Positions 7,083 to 18,034 of a stretch of 64,000 bases of DNA are shown here, one piece after another. Positions within the stretch are counted from its first letter, which is position 1. Each line of letters starts with the position of its first letter. The DNA is from Alcanivorax sp. DSM 26293 (GTDB lineage: Bacteria > Pseudomonadota > Gammaproteobacteria > Pseudomonadales > Alcanivoracaceae), in contig NZ_FNUM01000004.1 in the NCBI RefSeq assembly GCF_900107995.1, positions 238,514 through 302,513 of the forward strand, in the 5' to 3' direction. Below the pieces are notes generated by a model. The model saw nothing but the letters and a program-made list of their open reading frames with translations. It made no database searches and had not been told where the DNA came from. A program made the position numbers and the translations under genes.

Positions 7083-8366
7083 CTAGCGACTTACCCCATA
7101 CACCTTCCTTAACTCATCAAGCTGCCGACCAATCAGCTCAGCAGTACCACGATCTACTCCGAAATCTCTGGCAACGGCAGCGAAATCAGCGAGAGCATCC
7201 ACGATCCCATCAATATCTTTCCGGGCCAGCTCCCACTTGGCGTACCCAGCCCGCGCCGCCAGTCCTTGGATGGCTTTTAGCGGCGGATTCTTGCCGAAAC
7301 CGGCATAAGCGGTGGCATGCTCCTGGTAGGGGTGAGGGCTAAAGGTCACATCGTAGAAAGGGGCAGGCACCCATTCGCCGGCATCATCCTGCAGGAAAGC
7401 CCAGTTCTTGCTGTGGTCATCTTGGTTGCAGGCAAACAGGTTGAACATGGCTCTGCGGAACTGCAGCTTGCCGACCGCTGGCGACCGGCAAAGATGGCGG
7501 CTGGCCTTGAGCAGATCCTCGTAATCCAGGCTAGGCGTCCGGAAATCCGCATCCAGCAAGCCACAGGCACTGTGCATATGGAGTCGACCTGCCTTTTGGG
7601 GATGGCTTACCCAATCGAACCGCTTTACCCCAAGCCAGGCACGGGCACCACTTTGCTCTGGCGCCTCAAACAATCGCCACTCAGGCGGCTCCAGCCCCAG
7701 CTTTCCGGCCAGGTGCAGATAGACCGCTTCACAGAGCCCTTCCTCATGGCCGAGGGGCAGATTCCTGGAGGTAAACTTGACCAGCCAGGCCTCATCGCCT
7801 GGCCTCGCCACCGTGCGGCAGCGATCTGGCTCATCCGGGGAGATGTAGAACTGCGCTTTGGGTCTGGCACCACCGGAGCTACCTGCTGCCACCAGATCCG
7901 CCAGCACCTCTTCCGTCTGACCGTCAAAAAACGCCTGCGCCTCCAGACCCAGCTTCGCCAGGTCGATGTCGCCGGTTGAGGCAAGCCGGTATTCCGAGGT
8001 CGGCGAGAATGACAGGGCCCCCATCCCGGAAGCCCCTACAAACGCCAGGCGATCCATGGCGGTGATCTGGGCAGGGAGAATGCCATGCTGTCGGAACACT
8101 CGGTCTTGCAGCAAGGAACCCCAGCCATCAGGCAGACTATCGCCGAACAGGCCATGCAGGCCGGAATGCGGCCTTTTGGGAGCAAGCTGCAGCTCAGTGG
8201 TTGCCTTCAGGCCAAAGGGCGACAGGTTTCCGAAGCGCCCGAGATAATCGGCATCGTACTGAAAAAAGACGCCCTGCCGGTTCTGCGCCAGCACGCCTAC
8301 CGTCACCGCCTGCCCCGTTGCCAGCGTGCGGGTTACCGTCAGCTTGCGGACCGGTTTAAAGGTCAT
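7083..8366 (-). CDS. hipA: HipA-family serine/threonine kinase toxin
   Basis: A 427-residue HipA-like kinase. HipA proteins arrest growth by phosphorylating translation factors; the E. coli enzyme targets glutamyl-tRNA synthetase. The N-terminal subdomain has FGNLSPFGLKA and GDSLPDGWG. The P-loop-like SSGGARPKA is at residues 163-171 and GVKRFD at 246-251. The catalytic stretch CNQDDHSKNWAF is at about 313-324 and the metal-binding YDVTFSP at 338-344. All key residues seem present, so the kinase should be active. The start overlaps the antitoxin stop by 11 bp, giving a coupled hipBA operon. The true target of this HipA cannot be told from the sequence. Confidence 0.92.
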   Translation of the reverse strand: MTFKPVRKLTVTRTLATGQAVTVGVLAQNRQGVFFQYDADYLGRFGNLSPFGLKATTELQLAPKRPHSGLHGLFGDSLPDGWGSLLQDRVFRQHGILPAQITAMDRLAFVGASGMGALSFSPTSEYRLASTGDIDLAKLGLEAQAFFDGQTEEVLADLVAAGSSGGARPKAQFYISPDEPDRCRTVARPGDEAWLVKFTSRNLPLGHEEGLCEAVYLHLAGKLGLEPPEWRLFEAPEQSGARAWLGVKRFDWVSHPQKAGRLHMHSACGLLDADFRTPSLDYEDLLKASRHLCRSPAVGKLQFRRAMFNLFACNQDDHSKNWAFLQDDAGEWVPAPFYDVTFSPHPYQEHATAYAGFGKNPPLKAIQGLAARAGYAKWELARKDIDGIVDALADFAAVARDFGVDRGTAELIGRQLDELRKVYGVSR

Positions 8367-8646
8367 CGCTCAACACCTCATCGATACTGGATGGCAACTC
8401 AGCTTCGCTGAGGGAATGGCGAGTCAACGCATACAGGCGACGTAGATCATCCAGACTCTGCCAGAGGAATAGCAGCTGCCGGAACGAAATTTGGCCGGTG
8501 AGCTCGAATTTCTTGATGGTGGATGCTGGCACACCACTACGCGCAGCTAGCGCATCGCGAGACAGCTTGGCCTGCTTGCGCAAACGTCGCAGATGGGTGG
8601 CAAATGCCTGCTGGACATCGGCATCGTCAATCAGGGACGGTGTCAT
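8356..8646 (-). CDS. hipB: HipB-type HTH antitoxin
   Basis: A 96-residue XRE-family protein upstream of hipA. The helix-turn-helix is at about residues 15-50 (THLRRLRKQAKLSRDALAAR, then GVPASTIKKFELTG). In HipBA modules this protein binds palindromes in its own promoter and traps HipA in an inactive form. The start at 8646 (MTPSLIDDADV) is preferred over a frame reaching 8775, because the longer version would run back through the operator region and is unlike the family. GGAA lies 7 bases upstream. Stop and hipA start overlap. Confidence 0.88.
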   Translation of the reverse strand: MTPSLIDDADVQQAFATHLRRLRKQAKLSRDALAARSGVPASTIKKFELTGQISFRQLLFLWQSLDDLRRLYALTRHSLSEAELPSSIDEVLSDDL

Positions 8647-8660
8647 ATCATTCCAAATCA

Positions 8661-8715
8661 GACACAATGATGTCCAATCATTGCACAAAAACAAAAAATA
8701 GACACTATTATGTCT
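8661..8715. promoter_or_regulatory. Two GACA-N6-TGTC operators upstream of hipBA
   Basis: GACACAATGATGTC (8661-8674) and AGACACTATTATGTCT (8700-8715) are matching inverted repeats with 6-bp centres. They are spaced 40 bp centre to centre, close to four helical turns. A further TGTC half site lies at 8641. They sit 15-70 bp before hipB, the place and form expected for HipB operators. Confidence 0.72.
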
Positions 8716-8901
8716 TTTCATACCCCCCCTATCCCGACTGCCAAGTATTGCTGCGATCCAGAATCTTGGAGCCATAAGCTAGCTGTAGAGGCATTACGCC
8801 CGATGAAGGCAGTGGCAAAGGGGCTGATGGGTTTTACGCAGACAACACGGACGCTGGAGGACGCTCGGCATCAAGTAACCAGAGCGCCCCACACAAGCCA
8901 C

Positions 8902-9207
8902 TCAGGCCAGCACTTCCAGCCCCTTTTCCGCCACCAGATTCAGCAGCTTTAGCGAAGGGCCATTCGGCTTTTTCTGGCCTTGCTCCCACTTCTGCACCGT
9001 GGACACACTGGTATTCAGATAGGCAGCAAACACGCCTTGGCTGGCGCGATTTCGAGTGCGGATACGCCTGATCTGCACCGCCGTATACTCTTTCACAGGC
9101 GGCAGACAGAGCGCATCGAACTCACGGAGAGTCGCCTCTTTCATTACCCCCGCTTCGTGCAGATCTTTCGCCGATTCATGCACTGCGTCCAGTATTGACT
9201 TACTCAT
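8902..9207 (-). CDS. HigA-type HTH antitoxin
   Basis: A 101-residue XRE-family antitoxin of the reversed-order (toxin first) modules. The acidic N-terminal arm (SILDAVHESAKDLHEAGVM) is followed by YTAVQIRRIRTRNRASQGVF and the recognition part NTSVSTVQKWEQGQKKPNGP. In this family the antitoxin represses the operon and blocks the partner RelE/HigB-like ribonuclease. It overlaps the toxin stop by 8 bp and is therefore translated with it. No terminator was seen directly after it. Confidence 0.9.
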   Translation of the reverse strand: MSKSILDAVHESAKDLHEAGVMKEATLREFDALCLPPVKEYTAVQIRRIRTRNRASQGVFAAYLNTSVSTVQKWEQGQKKPNGPSLKLLNLVAEKGLEVLA

Positions 9208-9574
9208 CGCTCTTCACCTCAATTAACGCACCACTCTTTATCGCTTTGGCCAATGCCCTATCGCTATAGCTCAGCAGCTCTTTTGCCAAATATTTCAAGG
9301 CCCTCAGCTCATCAGCAGAGATATTCGCGCGTGCGCTTTTAGCGAAGCCATAAACAAAGAAGGCCTTATCACCAACCCTGTACGCCAGCAGGGTCCTCAT
9401 CCCTCCGCTTTTGCCTTGGCCACCGACAGCCACACGTTTTTTCACCACATGGCCACCCAAATTCGCATCAATCAGGCCACGCTCCATTTCATCAACCGCC
9501 GCAAGCAGCAAGGCGTCATTCAAGCCCTCTTTTGATGCCCACTTACTGAATGGCCTGTTCTTGAATATCCGCAT
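9200..9574 (-). CDS. RelE/HigB-type toxin
   Basis: A 124-residue toxin of the RelE/ParE superfamily, in the subfamily that begins MRIFKNRPFSKWASKEGL. Conserved blocks follow: DEMERGLIDANLGGHVVKKR, GGQGKSGGMRTLLAYR and KAFFVYGFAKSARANIS. Members cleave mRNA on the ribosome. It is the first gene of the pair with the HigA-type antitoxin. A TATACT -10 lies at 9600-9605 on the minus strand, and the short palindrome GCAC-CTA-GTGC (9606-9616) next to it could be the antitoxin operator. Confidence 0.92.
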   Translation of the reverse strand: MRIFKNRPFSKWASKEGLNDALLLAAVDEMERGLIDANLGGHVVKKRVAVGGQGKSGGMRTLLAYRVGDKAFFVYGFAKSARANISADELRALKYLAKELLSYSDRALAKAIKSGALIEVKSDE

Positions 9575-9907
9575 CTCATGCCCTTGCCAGCCTCGTCAAA
9601 GTATAGCACCTAGTGCCATAGACAACCACGCCACAATCATCACTCTAGTAGCAACAGCAGGAGCAGAGAACCCTCCTCATAAACCTAAAAAATCGGTTAA
9701 ATTTTGACCAGCTGCGCGCAGACAAAAAGGCGCCGCGCATTTGCTCATTAAGCTAAATCAAGGGCTTAAAAGTGGTGGGCAGCATGGTGGGCAAAGCAAA
9801 AATCACCATGCAAATAGCACAATAAGATACTGATTTTAAAATATTTTTAATTTTTAACCAACAAGAAGATCCAGAATATCGAATAAGCCCCGCGCCATTT
9901 TCCTTTT
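9575..9907. other. 333-bp gap at the likely right edge of the island
   Basis: No reading frame of note. It holds the toxin promoter on the left (TATACT and GCACCTAGTGC) and, at 9773-9793, the 9-mer TGGTGGGCA twice at 12-bp spacing. An A+T-rich stretch (9795-9870) follows before the end of the core dehydrogenase gene. Short GGTGGGCA-type repeats can be recombinase arm sites, so this is the best candidate for an attachment end; no matching copy was found at the left because the island start is outside the window. Confidence 0.4.
9773..9793. repeat. Direct repeat TGGTGGGCA x2
   Basis: TGGTGGGCA occurs at 9773-9781 and 9785-9793, a 12-bp repeat unit. It lies between accessory toxin genes and core metabolism, so it may be a recombinase-binding or attachment remnant. 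Confidence 0.4.
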
Positions 9908-11335
9908 TCAGAAACCGATATCCCGGTAATGCCGGGAGACTTTCTCGATGGCGATCACATAGGCCGCCATCCGGTAATCGTCAATTTTCGGGTTCTCGTT
10001 ACGGGTACGAATGATCTCCTGCAAGGCCAGGCGCATGGAATCATCCAGCCCGGAGCGCACCAGATCGAACTCGTCGGCGCCGCGAGCCAGTTCCTTGACG
10101 ATATGCTCGGGCACCTTGGTGTTGGTGGCCTGCTCGATGGCATCAATCACATGCTGGCCACGGGCTTCGTGGAAGCGCTTGTCCAGGCGTCCGAAGCGCA
10201 CGTGGTTGAGGTTACGAATCCATTCGAAGTAGGAAACGATCACACCACCGGCATTGCAGTAGGCATCCGGAATAATTTCCACACCCTTTTCGCGAAGAAT
10301 CCGATCCGCTTCAAACGTCACCGGCCCGTTGGCCGCTTCCGCGATCAGCTTGGCCTGAATACGCGGCGCGTTTCCGGCGGTGATGACACCTTCCAGTGCT
10401 GCCGGTATCAGAATATCGCACGCTCTTTCCAGCGCCTTGATGCCGTCTTCCAGATAATCCGCACCGGCAAACCCCTTCACACCGCCTGTTTCCACAATAT
10501 GCTGGCGCACCGCGCCCACGTTGAGGCCGTCTTCATTAATGATAGCGCCATCCCGTTCGATGATGGCGGTAATGCGGCAATCGTCTTCCGTTTCCAGGAA
10601 GTGCGCCGCGTGATAGCCCACGTTACCCAGCCCCTGAACAATCACCCGTTTGCCTGCCAGTGAACCCGACAGCCCGGCACGCTTGATTTCTTCCGGGTGT
10701 CGGAATAGTTCACGCAGTGCATATTGCACGCCCCGCCCGGTGGCCTCATTGCGGCCACGGACCCCGCCGTGCTCCACCGGTTTACCGGTCAGCGCGCCCA
10801 TGTAATTAATGTCGTTGGGGAACATCTGTTTGTAGGTGTCCACCATCCAGCCCATTTCCTGCGGACCGGTGCCCATGTCCGGCGCCGGCACATTCTGGGA
10901 CGGGCTCAGGTAGCCCTTGTTGATGAGTTCGCGGGCAAAACGGCGGGTGATGGCTTCCAGTTGGTGCCGCTCGTATTTTTTCGGGTCGATCACCAGCCCG
11001 CCCTTTGAGCCGCCGAAGGGCACATCGACAATGGCGCACTTGTAGGTCATCAGCGCTGCCAGCGCTTCCACTTCATCCTGATCCACAATCGGGGCGTAAC
11101 GAATGCCGCCCTTGGAAGGCAGCCGATGATCACTGTGGGTGGCGCGCCAGCCGGTGAAGATTTCTGCCTTTCCATTGATCTCCACGGGGAAAGACACCTG
11201 CACCACGCTCTGGCACACTTTCATGGCATTGCCCATGCCCGCATCGAGCCCCATGATGTCGATGGCATGGTCGACCATGTGTTCAACGCTTTCCCGAAAT
11301 GACATGCCCTTCTGGGCGTATTTGGTATCGCTCAT
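9908..11335 (-). CDS. Glu/Leu/Phe/Val dehydrogenase family, probable glutamate dehydrogenase
   Basis: A 475-residue amino-acid dehydrogenase, most like NAD-type glutamate dehydrogenases that interconvert glutamate and 2-oxoglutarate plus ammonia. The substrate site shows PSKGGIRYAP (residues 73-82) and VPFGGSKGGL (105-114) with both catalytic lysines, plus NVPAPDMGTG (148-157). The Rossmann nucleotide motif is VQGLGNVG (233-240). The C-terminal part has PDAYCNAGGVIVSYFEW. GGAG lies 8 bases before the ATG. It is the first clearly chromosomal gene to the right of the island and stands alone, with a separate gene 111 bp upstream. Leucine or phenylalanine as substrate cannot be excluded. Confidence 0.88.
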   Translation of the reverse strand: MSDTKYAQKGMSFRESVEHMVDHAIDIMGLDAGMGNAMKVCQSVVQVSFPVEINGKAEIFTGWRATHSDHRLPSKGGIRYAPIVDQDEVEALAALMTYKCAIVDVPFGGSKGGLVIDPKKYERHQLEAITRRFARELINKGYLSPSQNVPAPDMGTGPQEMGWMVDTYKQMFPNDINYMGALTGKPVEHGGVRGRNEATGRGVQYALRELFRHPEEIKRAGLSGSLAGKRVIVQGLGNVGYHAAHFLETEDDCRITAIIERDGAIINEDGLNVGAVRQHIVETGGVKGFAGADYLEDGIKALERACDILIPAALEGVITAGNAPRIQAKLIAEAANGPVTFEADRILREKGVEIIPDAYCNAGGVIVSYFEWIRNLNHVRFGRLDKRFHEARGQHVIDAIEQATNTKVPEHIVKELARGADEFDLVRSGLDDSMRLALQEIIRTRNENPKIDDYRMAAYVIAIEKVSRHYRDIGF

Positions 11336-11446
11336 GGCTGCTCCGTCAGTCCTGTTGTTCTTGGTAGAACCTGAACATTAGCAGCGCCTTTTCGGCAAGG
11401 GTGTTTATGCTTTGTTATGCCCTGTTAACGTGCACGGAGGTACCAG

Positions 11447-12436
11447 TCAGCGCGGCACCGCCAGCACCGCAAAGGTATCGCCCACATTGACCAGGGCAGG
11501 ATGGCGACGGCCAATCAGCAGGCCATCGCAGGGGGCGCGATATTCCACCGGAGCGGCACCGGTACGTTCCAGGGAATGCACCCGGGCCAGCACATCACCG
11601 GCACGGACGCTGTCACCCAACGCCACAGCAAATTCCAGCAGGCCACGATGTTCGCTGATCCGGTAATACTCACTCCCGGGAATCTCCAAAGCCTGGGAGG
11701 CCACCACCTCCGGATCGCCGGGCAGGATGCCAGCAAAGCGCAGCAGGTTCTCCACCCCCCGCTCCGCCAGCGCGACAGTCTCGGGGGTAGTCGTGCCGCC
11801 GCCACGCAGTTCCGTACTGACGAACACCTTGCCGCTGCCCTCCACCACGCTGTCGTAAAGCACGTCGCCTTCCAGTTCCGCCATGAACAGCGTGTAGGGC
11901 GCACCGAAGGCGGTGGCGGCGGCAAGACAGCGGGCTTCGAACCCCCGGTCGCTCATCCGGTGGGTGGCGGCAAAGGGCAGCAGATCCAGGGTGCGGCCCC
12001 CGGAGTGGATATCCAGTGCCAGATCACACAGCGGCACCAGATAGCGGGTGAGGTAATCGGCGATTTTTTCCGTCAGGGTGCCCGCCGGATGACCGGGAAA
12101 GGCCCGATTCAGATTGCCGCCATCCAGCGGCGAAGTGCGAGTGCCGTTCAATACCGCCGGATGGTTGAGCATGGGCACGATAATCACCCGTCCGCGCATC
12201 TCTTCGGGTTGCAGACGATTGGCCAGCTTCAACAAGGCGGTGATGCCTTCGTATTCGTCACCGTGATTGCCGCCGGAGAGCAAGGCCGTCGGCCCCTCGC
12301 CGTTGCGTACCACGGTGATCGGAATCATCACATTGCCCCAGGCGGAGCCATCATGGGAATGGGGCAATTTCAGAAAGCCGTGCTGAACGCCGTCCCGGTC
12401 GAAATCCACTGTGGCGCTGATAGGGCTGTCTTGCAT
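11447..12436 (-). CDS. Succinylglutamate desuccinylase/aspartoacylase family, DoeB-like deacetylase
   Basis: A 329-residue zinc-dependent deacylase. The metal ligands are visible as GGNHGDEYEG (His58 and Glu61) and DIHSGG (His144). Substrate-binding blocks are PMLNHPAVLNGTRTSP and GGNLNRAFPG. The overall pattern is closest to N-alpha-acetyl-diaminobutyrate deacetylase (DoeB) of ectoine breakdown, which would fit a marine halotolerant host. No other ectoine-degradation gene adjoins it, so the substrate remains open. It follows ilvD on the same strand with a 144-bp gap that holds a hairpin and a promoter-like repeat. Confidence 0.8.
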   Translation of the reverse strand: MQDSPISATVDFDRDGVQHGFLKLPHSHDGSAWGNVMIPITVVRNGEGPTALLSGGNHGDEYEGITALLKLANRLQPEEMRGRVIIVPMLNHPAVLNGTRTSPLDGGNLNRAFPGHPAGTLTEKIADYLTRYLVPLCDLALDIHSGGRTLDLLPFAATHRMSDRGFEARCLAAATAFGAPYTLFMAELEGDVLYDSVVEGSGKVFVSTELRGGGTTTPETVALAERGVENLLRFAGILPGDPEVVASQALEIPGSEYYRISEHRGLLEFAVALGDSVRAGDVLARVHSLERTGAAPVEYRAPCDGLLIGRRHPALVNVGDTFAVLAVPR

Positions 12437-12503
12437 AACGAGATCGGATCCGGGGCTGGGAATGTTGGCGGAGGCATCGGCGACACCCCCGGGTAGTACC
12501 CCC

Positions 12504-12536
12504 TATGATGCGCGCATTTCCGGCATCGCGAACAGC
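12504..12536 (+). repeat. Promoter-like 33-bp repeat, copy 1 (3' side of ilvD)
   Basis: Matches 14397-14429 at 28 of 33 positions in the same orientation. It begins TATGATGCGCGC, like a -10 box with a GC-rich discriminator, and ends ATCGCGAACAGC. GACA lies upstream at an 18-bp spacing, so it could start a plus-strand transcript antisense to the ilvD 3' end. A hairpin begins inside it at 12528. Confidence 0.6.
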
Positions 12537-12555
12537 GCAATTTTGCGCTGTTCGC
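12528..12555. terminator. 13-bp hairpin downstream of ilvD
   Basis: GCGAACAGCGCAA and TTGCGCTGTTCGC are perfect complements with a 2-base loop. It lies 25 bp after the ilvD stop (reading minus). No T run follows on either strand, so it may be a pause or RNA-stability hairpin rather than a simple terminator. Confidence 0.5.
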
Positions 12556-12580
12556 CATACCCAAAACGGCATCGTGCTTC

Positions 12581-15065
<2,485 letters not shown>

Positions 15066-15173
15066 GCTGCCCGGCGGCGCTGGACTTGCTCACCAATTCA
15101 CCAGTAAAATCGCTCCCCCTCGCGAATTTCAGGCGCTGCCGCCATCGGCATCGCCACCCTGTAGGAGAACAGC

Positions 15174-15437
15174 ATGGCCCGTGTAACCGTTGAAGATTGC
15201 CTGGAAAAACTGGATAACCGCTTTGAGCTGGTACTGGTAGCCGGCAAGCGCGCCCGTCAACTGCAGACCGGTGGCAAGGAACCCCGCGTGGCCTGGGAAA
15301 ACGACAAACCCACCGTGGTGGCTCTGCGTGAAATCGCCGAAGGTCACGTGACCTCCGAATCCGTGGACAACCCGATCGCTGACCGCAGCGCTGACGTGGA
15401 CGAACTGGCCCTGCTGACCCAGTCCTTCGGCGAGTAA
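15174..15437 (+). CDS. rpoZ: RNA polymerase omega subunit
   Basis: The small subunit that stabilises the beta' subunit and forms part of a ppGpp-binding site on RNA polymerase. At 87 residues it has normal length and the usual pattern: [27 protein letters not shown] and [22 protein letters not shown] precedes the ATG. It lies 108 bp after gmk and before spoT. A long imperfect hairpin after the stop may lower read-through into spoT. Confidence 0.97.
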   Translation: MARVTVEDCLEKLDNRFELVLVAGKRARQLQTGGKEPRVAWENDKPTVVALREIAEGHVTSESVDNPIADRSADVDELALLTQSFGE

Positions 15438-15445
15438 TACCGTCT

Positions 15446-15480
15446 CCGGCAGGTGCCCGCCCGGGCACTTGCCGGTATTT
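15446..15480 (+). terminator. Hairpin between rpoZ and spoT
   Basis: A 14-bp stem with one mismatch (CCGGCAGGTGCCCG against CGGGCACTTGCCGG, 2-base loop) is followed by TATTT. It probably acts as a partial terminator, since spoT begins 150 bp on. Confidence 0.6.
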
Positions 15481-15626
15481 CCCTGTCTGCCGCTTTTCCC
15501 CTCCGCGACCCACCCGGAAAATTCATTGCCGGTGACTATCGCCCTTGTCATAGACAAATCCCCTCGCCAAATCTAAGCTTGAAGTCATTCCTGATCATTA
15601 CTCCGCCCCGGGCGTGACGAGGACTT

Positions 15627-17738
15627 TTGCCCACCATTCATAACCTGGAAAAACGGTTACGCAGTTATCTGGACGACGATCAGATCGCCCAGGTCGTACG
15701 CGCATACCATTTTGCCGAGCAAGCGCACGAGGGGCAGTACCGCCGCACCGGGGACCCGTACATCACCCACCCGCTGGCCGTGGCCAACATCCTCACCGAC
15801 ATGCACATGGACCATGCCTCACTGATGGCTGCCATGCTGCACGACGTGATCGAGGACACCGGCATCTCCAAGGAACAGCTGGCCGGGGAATTCAGCGAAG
15901 AAGTGGCCGAGCTGGTGGATGGCGTGTCCAAGATCGCCCAGATCAAGTTCGAGTCCAAAGCGGAACAGCAGGCGGAGAACCTGCGCAAGATGATGCTGGC
16001 CATGACCCGGGACATCCGCGTCATCCTCATCAAGCTGGCCGACCGCCTGCACAACATGCGCACCCTGCACGTGATGCGCGCGGAAAAACGCCGCCGCATC
16101 GCCACCGAAACCCTGGAATTGTATGCGCCCATCGCCTTCCGGCTGGGCATGTACAACATGCGGGTGGAGTACGAGGACCTGGCTTTCCACGCCATCTACC
16201 CCATGCGTGCCCGCCTGATCGGCCAGGCGGTGAAAAAGGCCCGTGGCAACCGCAAGGAAATCCTCACCACCATCAAGGCCAGCCTGGAACACTGTCTCGA
16301 AGAAGAAGGCATCGAAGCGCGGGTACTGGGTCGCGAGAAGCACCTGTTCAGCATCTATACCAAGATGAAGGAACAGCACAAACCCTTCGCCGACATCATG
16401 GATGTGTTCGGCTTCCGCATCATCGTGGACCGGGTGGATACCTGTTACCGGGTGCTGGGCGCCGTGCATAACTACTTCACCCCGATCCCCGGCCGCTTCA
16501 AGGACTATATCGCCATTCCCAAGGCCAACGGCTACCAGTCCCTGCACACCACCCTCAAGGCGCGCTCCGGCATTCCCCTGGAAATGCAGATCCGCACCGA
16601 GGAAATGGAGGCCATGGCCAATAACGGCATTGCCGCCCACTGGCTGTACAAGGCCGACGATGAGCCCGGCTCACCCACCCACAGCCGCACCCAGAGCTGG
16701 ATGCAGCGCCTGCTGGAACTGCAGCAGAAAGCCGGCAACTCCATGGAGTTCATCGAGAACGTGAAGGTGGACCTGTTCCCGGACGAGGCCTATGTGTTCA
16801 CCCCCAAGGGCGACATCAAGGAACTGCCCGGCGGCGCCACCGCAGTGGATTTTGCCTATGCGGTACACACCAAGGTCGGCAACAAGTGCGTGGCCGCCCG
16901 CATCGACGGCAAGCTGGCAGCGCTCTCCACACCCCTGGAATCCGGCCAGACGGTGAAGATCATCACCGCCCCCAACGCCACTCCCAACCCGGCCTGGCTC
17001 AACTTCGTGGTCACCGGCAAGGCGCGCACCAACATCCGCCATTTCCTCAAGCACCAGCGTCGCGAGGATGCGGTGGAACTGGGTGAGCGGCTACTGGAGA
17101 AAGCCCTGCACTCTTATGACATCGGCATGGACGAGCTGCCCATCGAACGGGTGGTGAGCGAGCTGGCCGGAAACGGCTATGTGGAGCTGGACGACCTGCT
17201 GGAAGACATCGGCATGGGCAATCGCCTGGCGCCGCTGGTGGCCCGCAAGCTGGCCGGCGCCCGCGATGACGATGAACGTCAGCATGAGGACGACCGTCGC
17301 CCGCTGGCCATCCGCGGCAGTGAAGGCCTGATGGTCAGCTACGCCAAGTGCTGCCTGCCCCTGCCCGGCGATACCATCATTGGCCATCTGAGTGCCGGTC
17401 GCGGCATCGTGGTGCATCGGGACACCTGCAAGAACCTGCTTGCAGAAATGCGTAACGCCCCGGAAAAATGCATCGCGCTGAGCTGGGACAAACAGGTGGA
17501 GCAGGAATTTACCGCCGCCCTGCGCATCGAACTGATCAACAAGCGCGGCGTGCTTGCCACCCTGGCCAACAGCGTCTCCGAGCTGGGCTCCAATATCGAC
17601 ACCATCGACATGGCCGAAAAGGATCCCACACTCACCACCCTCAACGTGACCATGACCGTCAGGGACCGGATTCACCTGGCCCGCATCATCAAGAAGCTGC
17701 GCACCCTGGACAGCATCGTGCGGATTCACCGATTGTAG
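15627..17738 (+). CDS. spoT: Bifunctional (p)ppGpp synthetase/hydrolase
   Basis: Makes and degrades the alarmone ppGpp; it is the main hydrolase in gammaproteobacteria. It has 703 residues in the standard order. The HD hydrolase domain has HDVIEDT (His72/Asp73) and KLADRLHNMRTL. The synthetase domain includes GRFKDYIAIPKANGYQSLHT. The TGS domain is near residues 390-450 (DVFTPKGDIKELPGGATAVD in essence), followed by helical and zinc-finger-like KCCLPLPGD segments and a C-terminal ACT domain. The start is TTG at 15627, preceded by GAGGA; no ATG fits the family N-terminus. A weak start codon may keep synthesis low. Confidence 0.96.
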   Translation: MPTIHNLEKRLRSYLDDDQIAQVVRAYHFAEQAHEGQYRRTGDPYITHPLAVANILTDMHMDHASLMAAMLHDVIEDTGISKEQLAGEFSEEVAELVDGVSKIAQIKFESKAEQQAENLRKMMLAMTRDIRVILIKLADRLHNMRTLHVMRAEKRRRIATETLELYAPIAFRLGMYNMRVEYEDLAFHAIYPMRARLIGQAVKKARGNRKEILTTIKASLEHCLEEEGIEARVLGREKHLFSIYTKMKEQHKPFADIMDVFGFRIIVDRVDTCYRVLGAVHNYFTPIPGRFKDYIAIPKANGYQSLHTTLKARSGIPLEMQIRTEEMEAMANNGIAAHWLYKADDEPGSPTHSRTQSWMQRLLELQQKAGNSMEFIENVKVDLFPDEAYVFTPKGDIKELPGGATAVDFAYAVHTKVGNKCVAARIDGKLAALSTPLESGQTVKIITAPNATPNPAWLNFVVTGKARTNIRHFLKHQRREDAVELGERLLEKALHSYDIGMDELPIERVVSELAGNGYVELDDLLEDIGMGNRLAPLVARKLAGARDDDERQHEDDRRPLAIRGSEGLMVSYAKCCLPLPGDTIIGHLSAGRGIVVHRDTCKNLLAEMRNAPEKCIALSWDKQVEQEFTAALRIELINKRGVLATLANSVSELGSNIDTIDMAEKDPTLTTLNVTMTVRDRIHLARIIKKLRTLDSIVRIHRL

Positions 17739-17803
17739 AAACCCTCTGTCCTCAACAGGGGGCGCTTTCTCTCCAGAAACGCTGGCGTTCGACTCGGTGA
17801 TAT

Positions 17804-17885
17804 TGCGAGTTGCGAGAAGCGAGTTTCGAAAGGCGACAACCTGTCAGATCATGCCTTTCGAAACTCGCTTCTCGTGACTCGTTAC
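17804..17885. repeat. Heptad inverted element E1 (CGAGNNN family)
   Basis: In the left arm GCGAG recurs at 17805, 17812 and 17819, then TCGAA at 17826, an exact 7-bp period. The right arm (17854-17884) is the complement; 21 bp pair perfectly (17813-17833 with 17854-17874) around a 20-base loop. It lies between spoT and ridA. Confidence 0.85.
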
Positions 17886-17890
17886 TGTTG

Positions 17891-17917
17891 AATCGCGCCG
17901 CCAGCGACGCTCCTACA
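17891..17917 (-). repeat. REP-like element R1
   Basis: Read on the minus strand it begins TGTAGGAGCGTCGCTGGCGG and ends CGCGATT, with an internal GC-rich imperfect palindrome. It nearly matches the copies at 44148 and 62672. The form recalls Pseudomonas REP sequences. Confidence 0.75.
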
Positions 17918-18034
17918 AGCCGGCAGGAGCCGCCCATGTTGCGTGCGAGCCTGCTGCGTGCAAGCATAGCCCCTTTCCTGATTTCGTCTGTCAGCGCCAT
18001 GGCGCTGGCAGCTCAACCAAGTGAAGAACCAACC

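Noticed and set aside
8710..8952. 80-codon plus-strand frame between hipB and the HigA-type gene
   Set aside because: It starts inside the hipB operator, ends within the antitoxin gene, has no ribosome site and no recognisable motif.
9929..12496. Long plus-strand open frames opposite the dehydrogenase and deacylase genes
   Set aside because: They lack ribosome sites and family motifs and mirror the codon structure of clear minus-strand genes; GC-rich coding DNA commonly leaves such antisense frames.
15819..16640. Minus-strand open frame of 273 codons opposite spoT
   Set aside because: Histidine/glycine-rich composition is the antisense of spoT codons; spoT is intact and certain.
17810..18034. 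Extended N-terminus of ridA starting at 17810
   Set aside because: The first part is translated heptad and REP repeat sequence; only the ATG at 17936 remains a serious alternative start.
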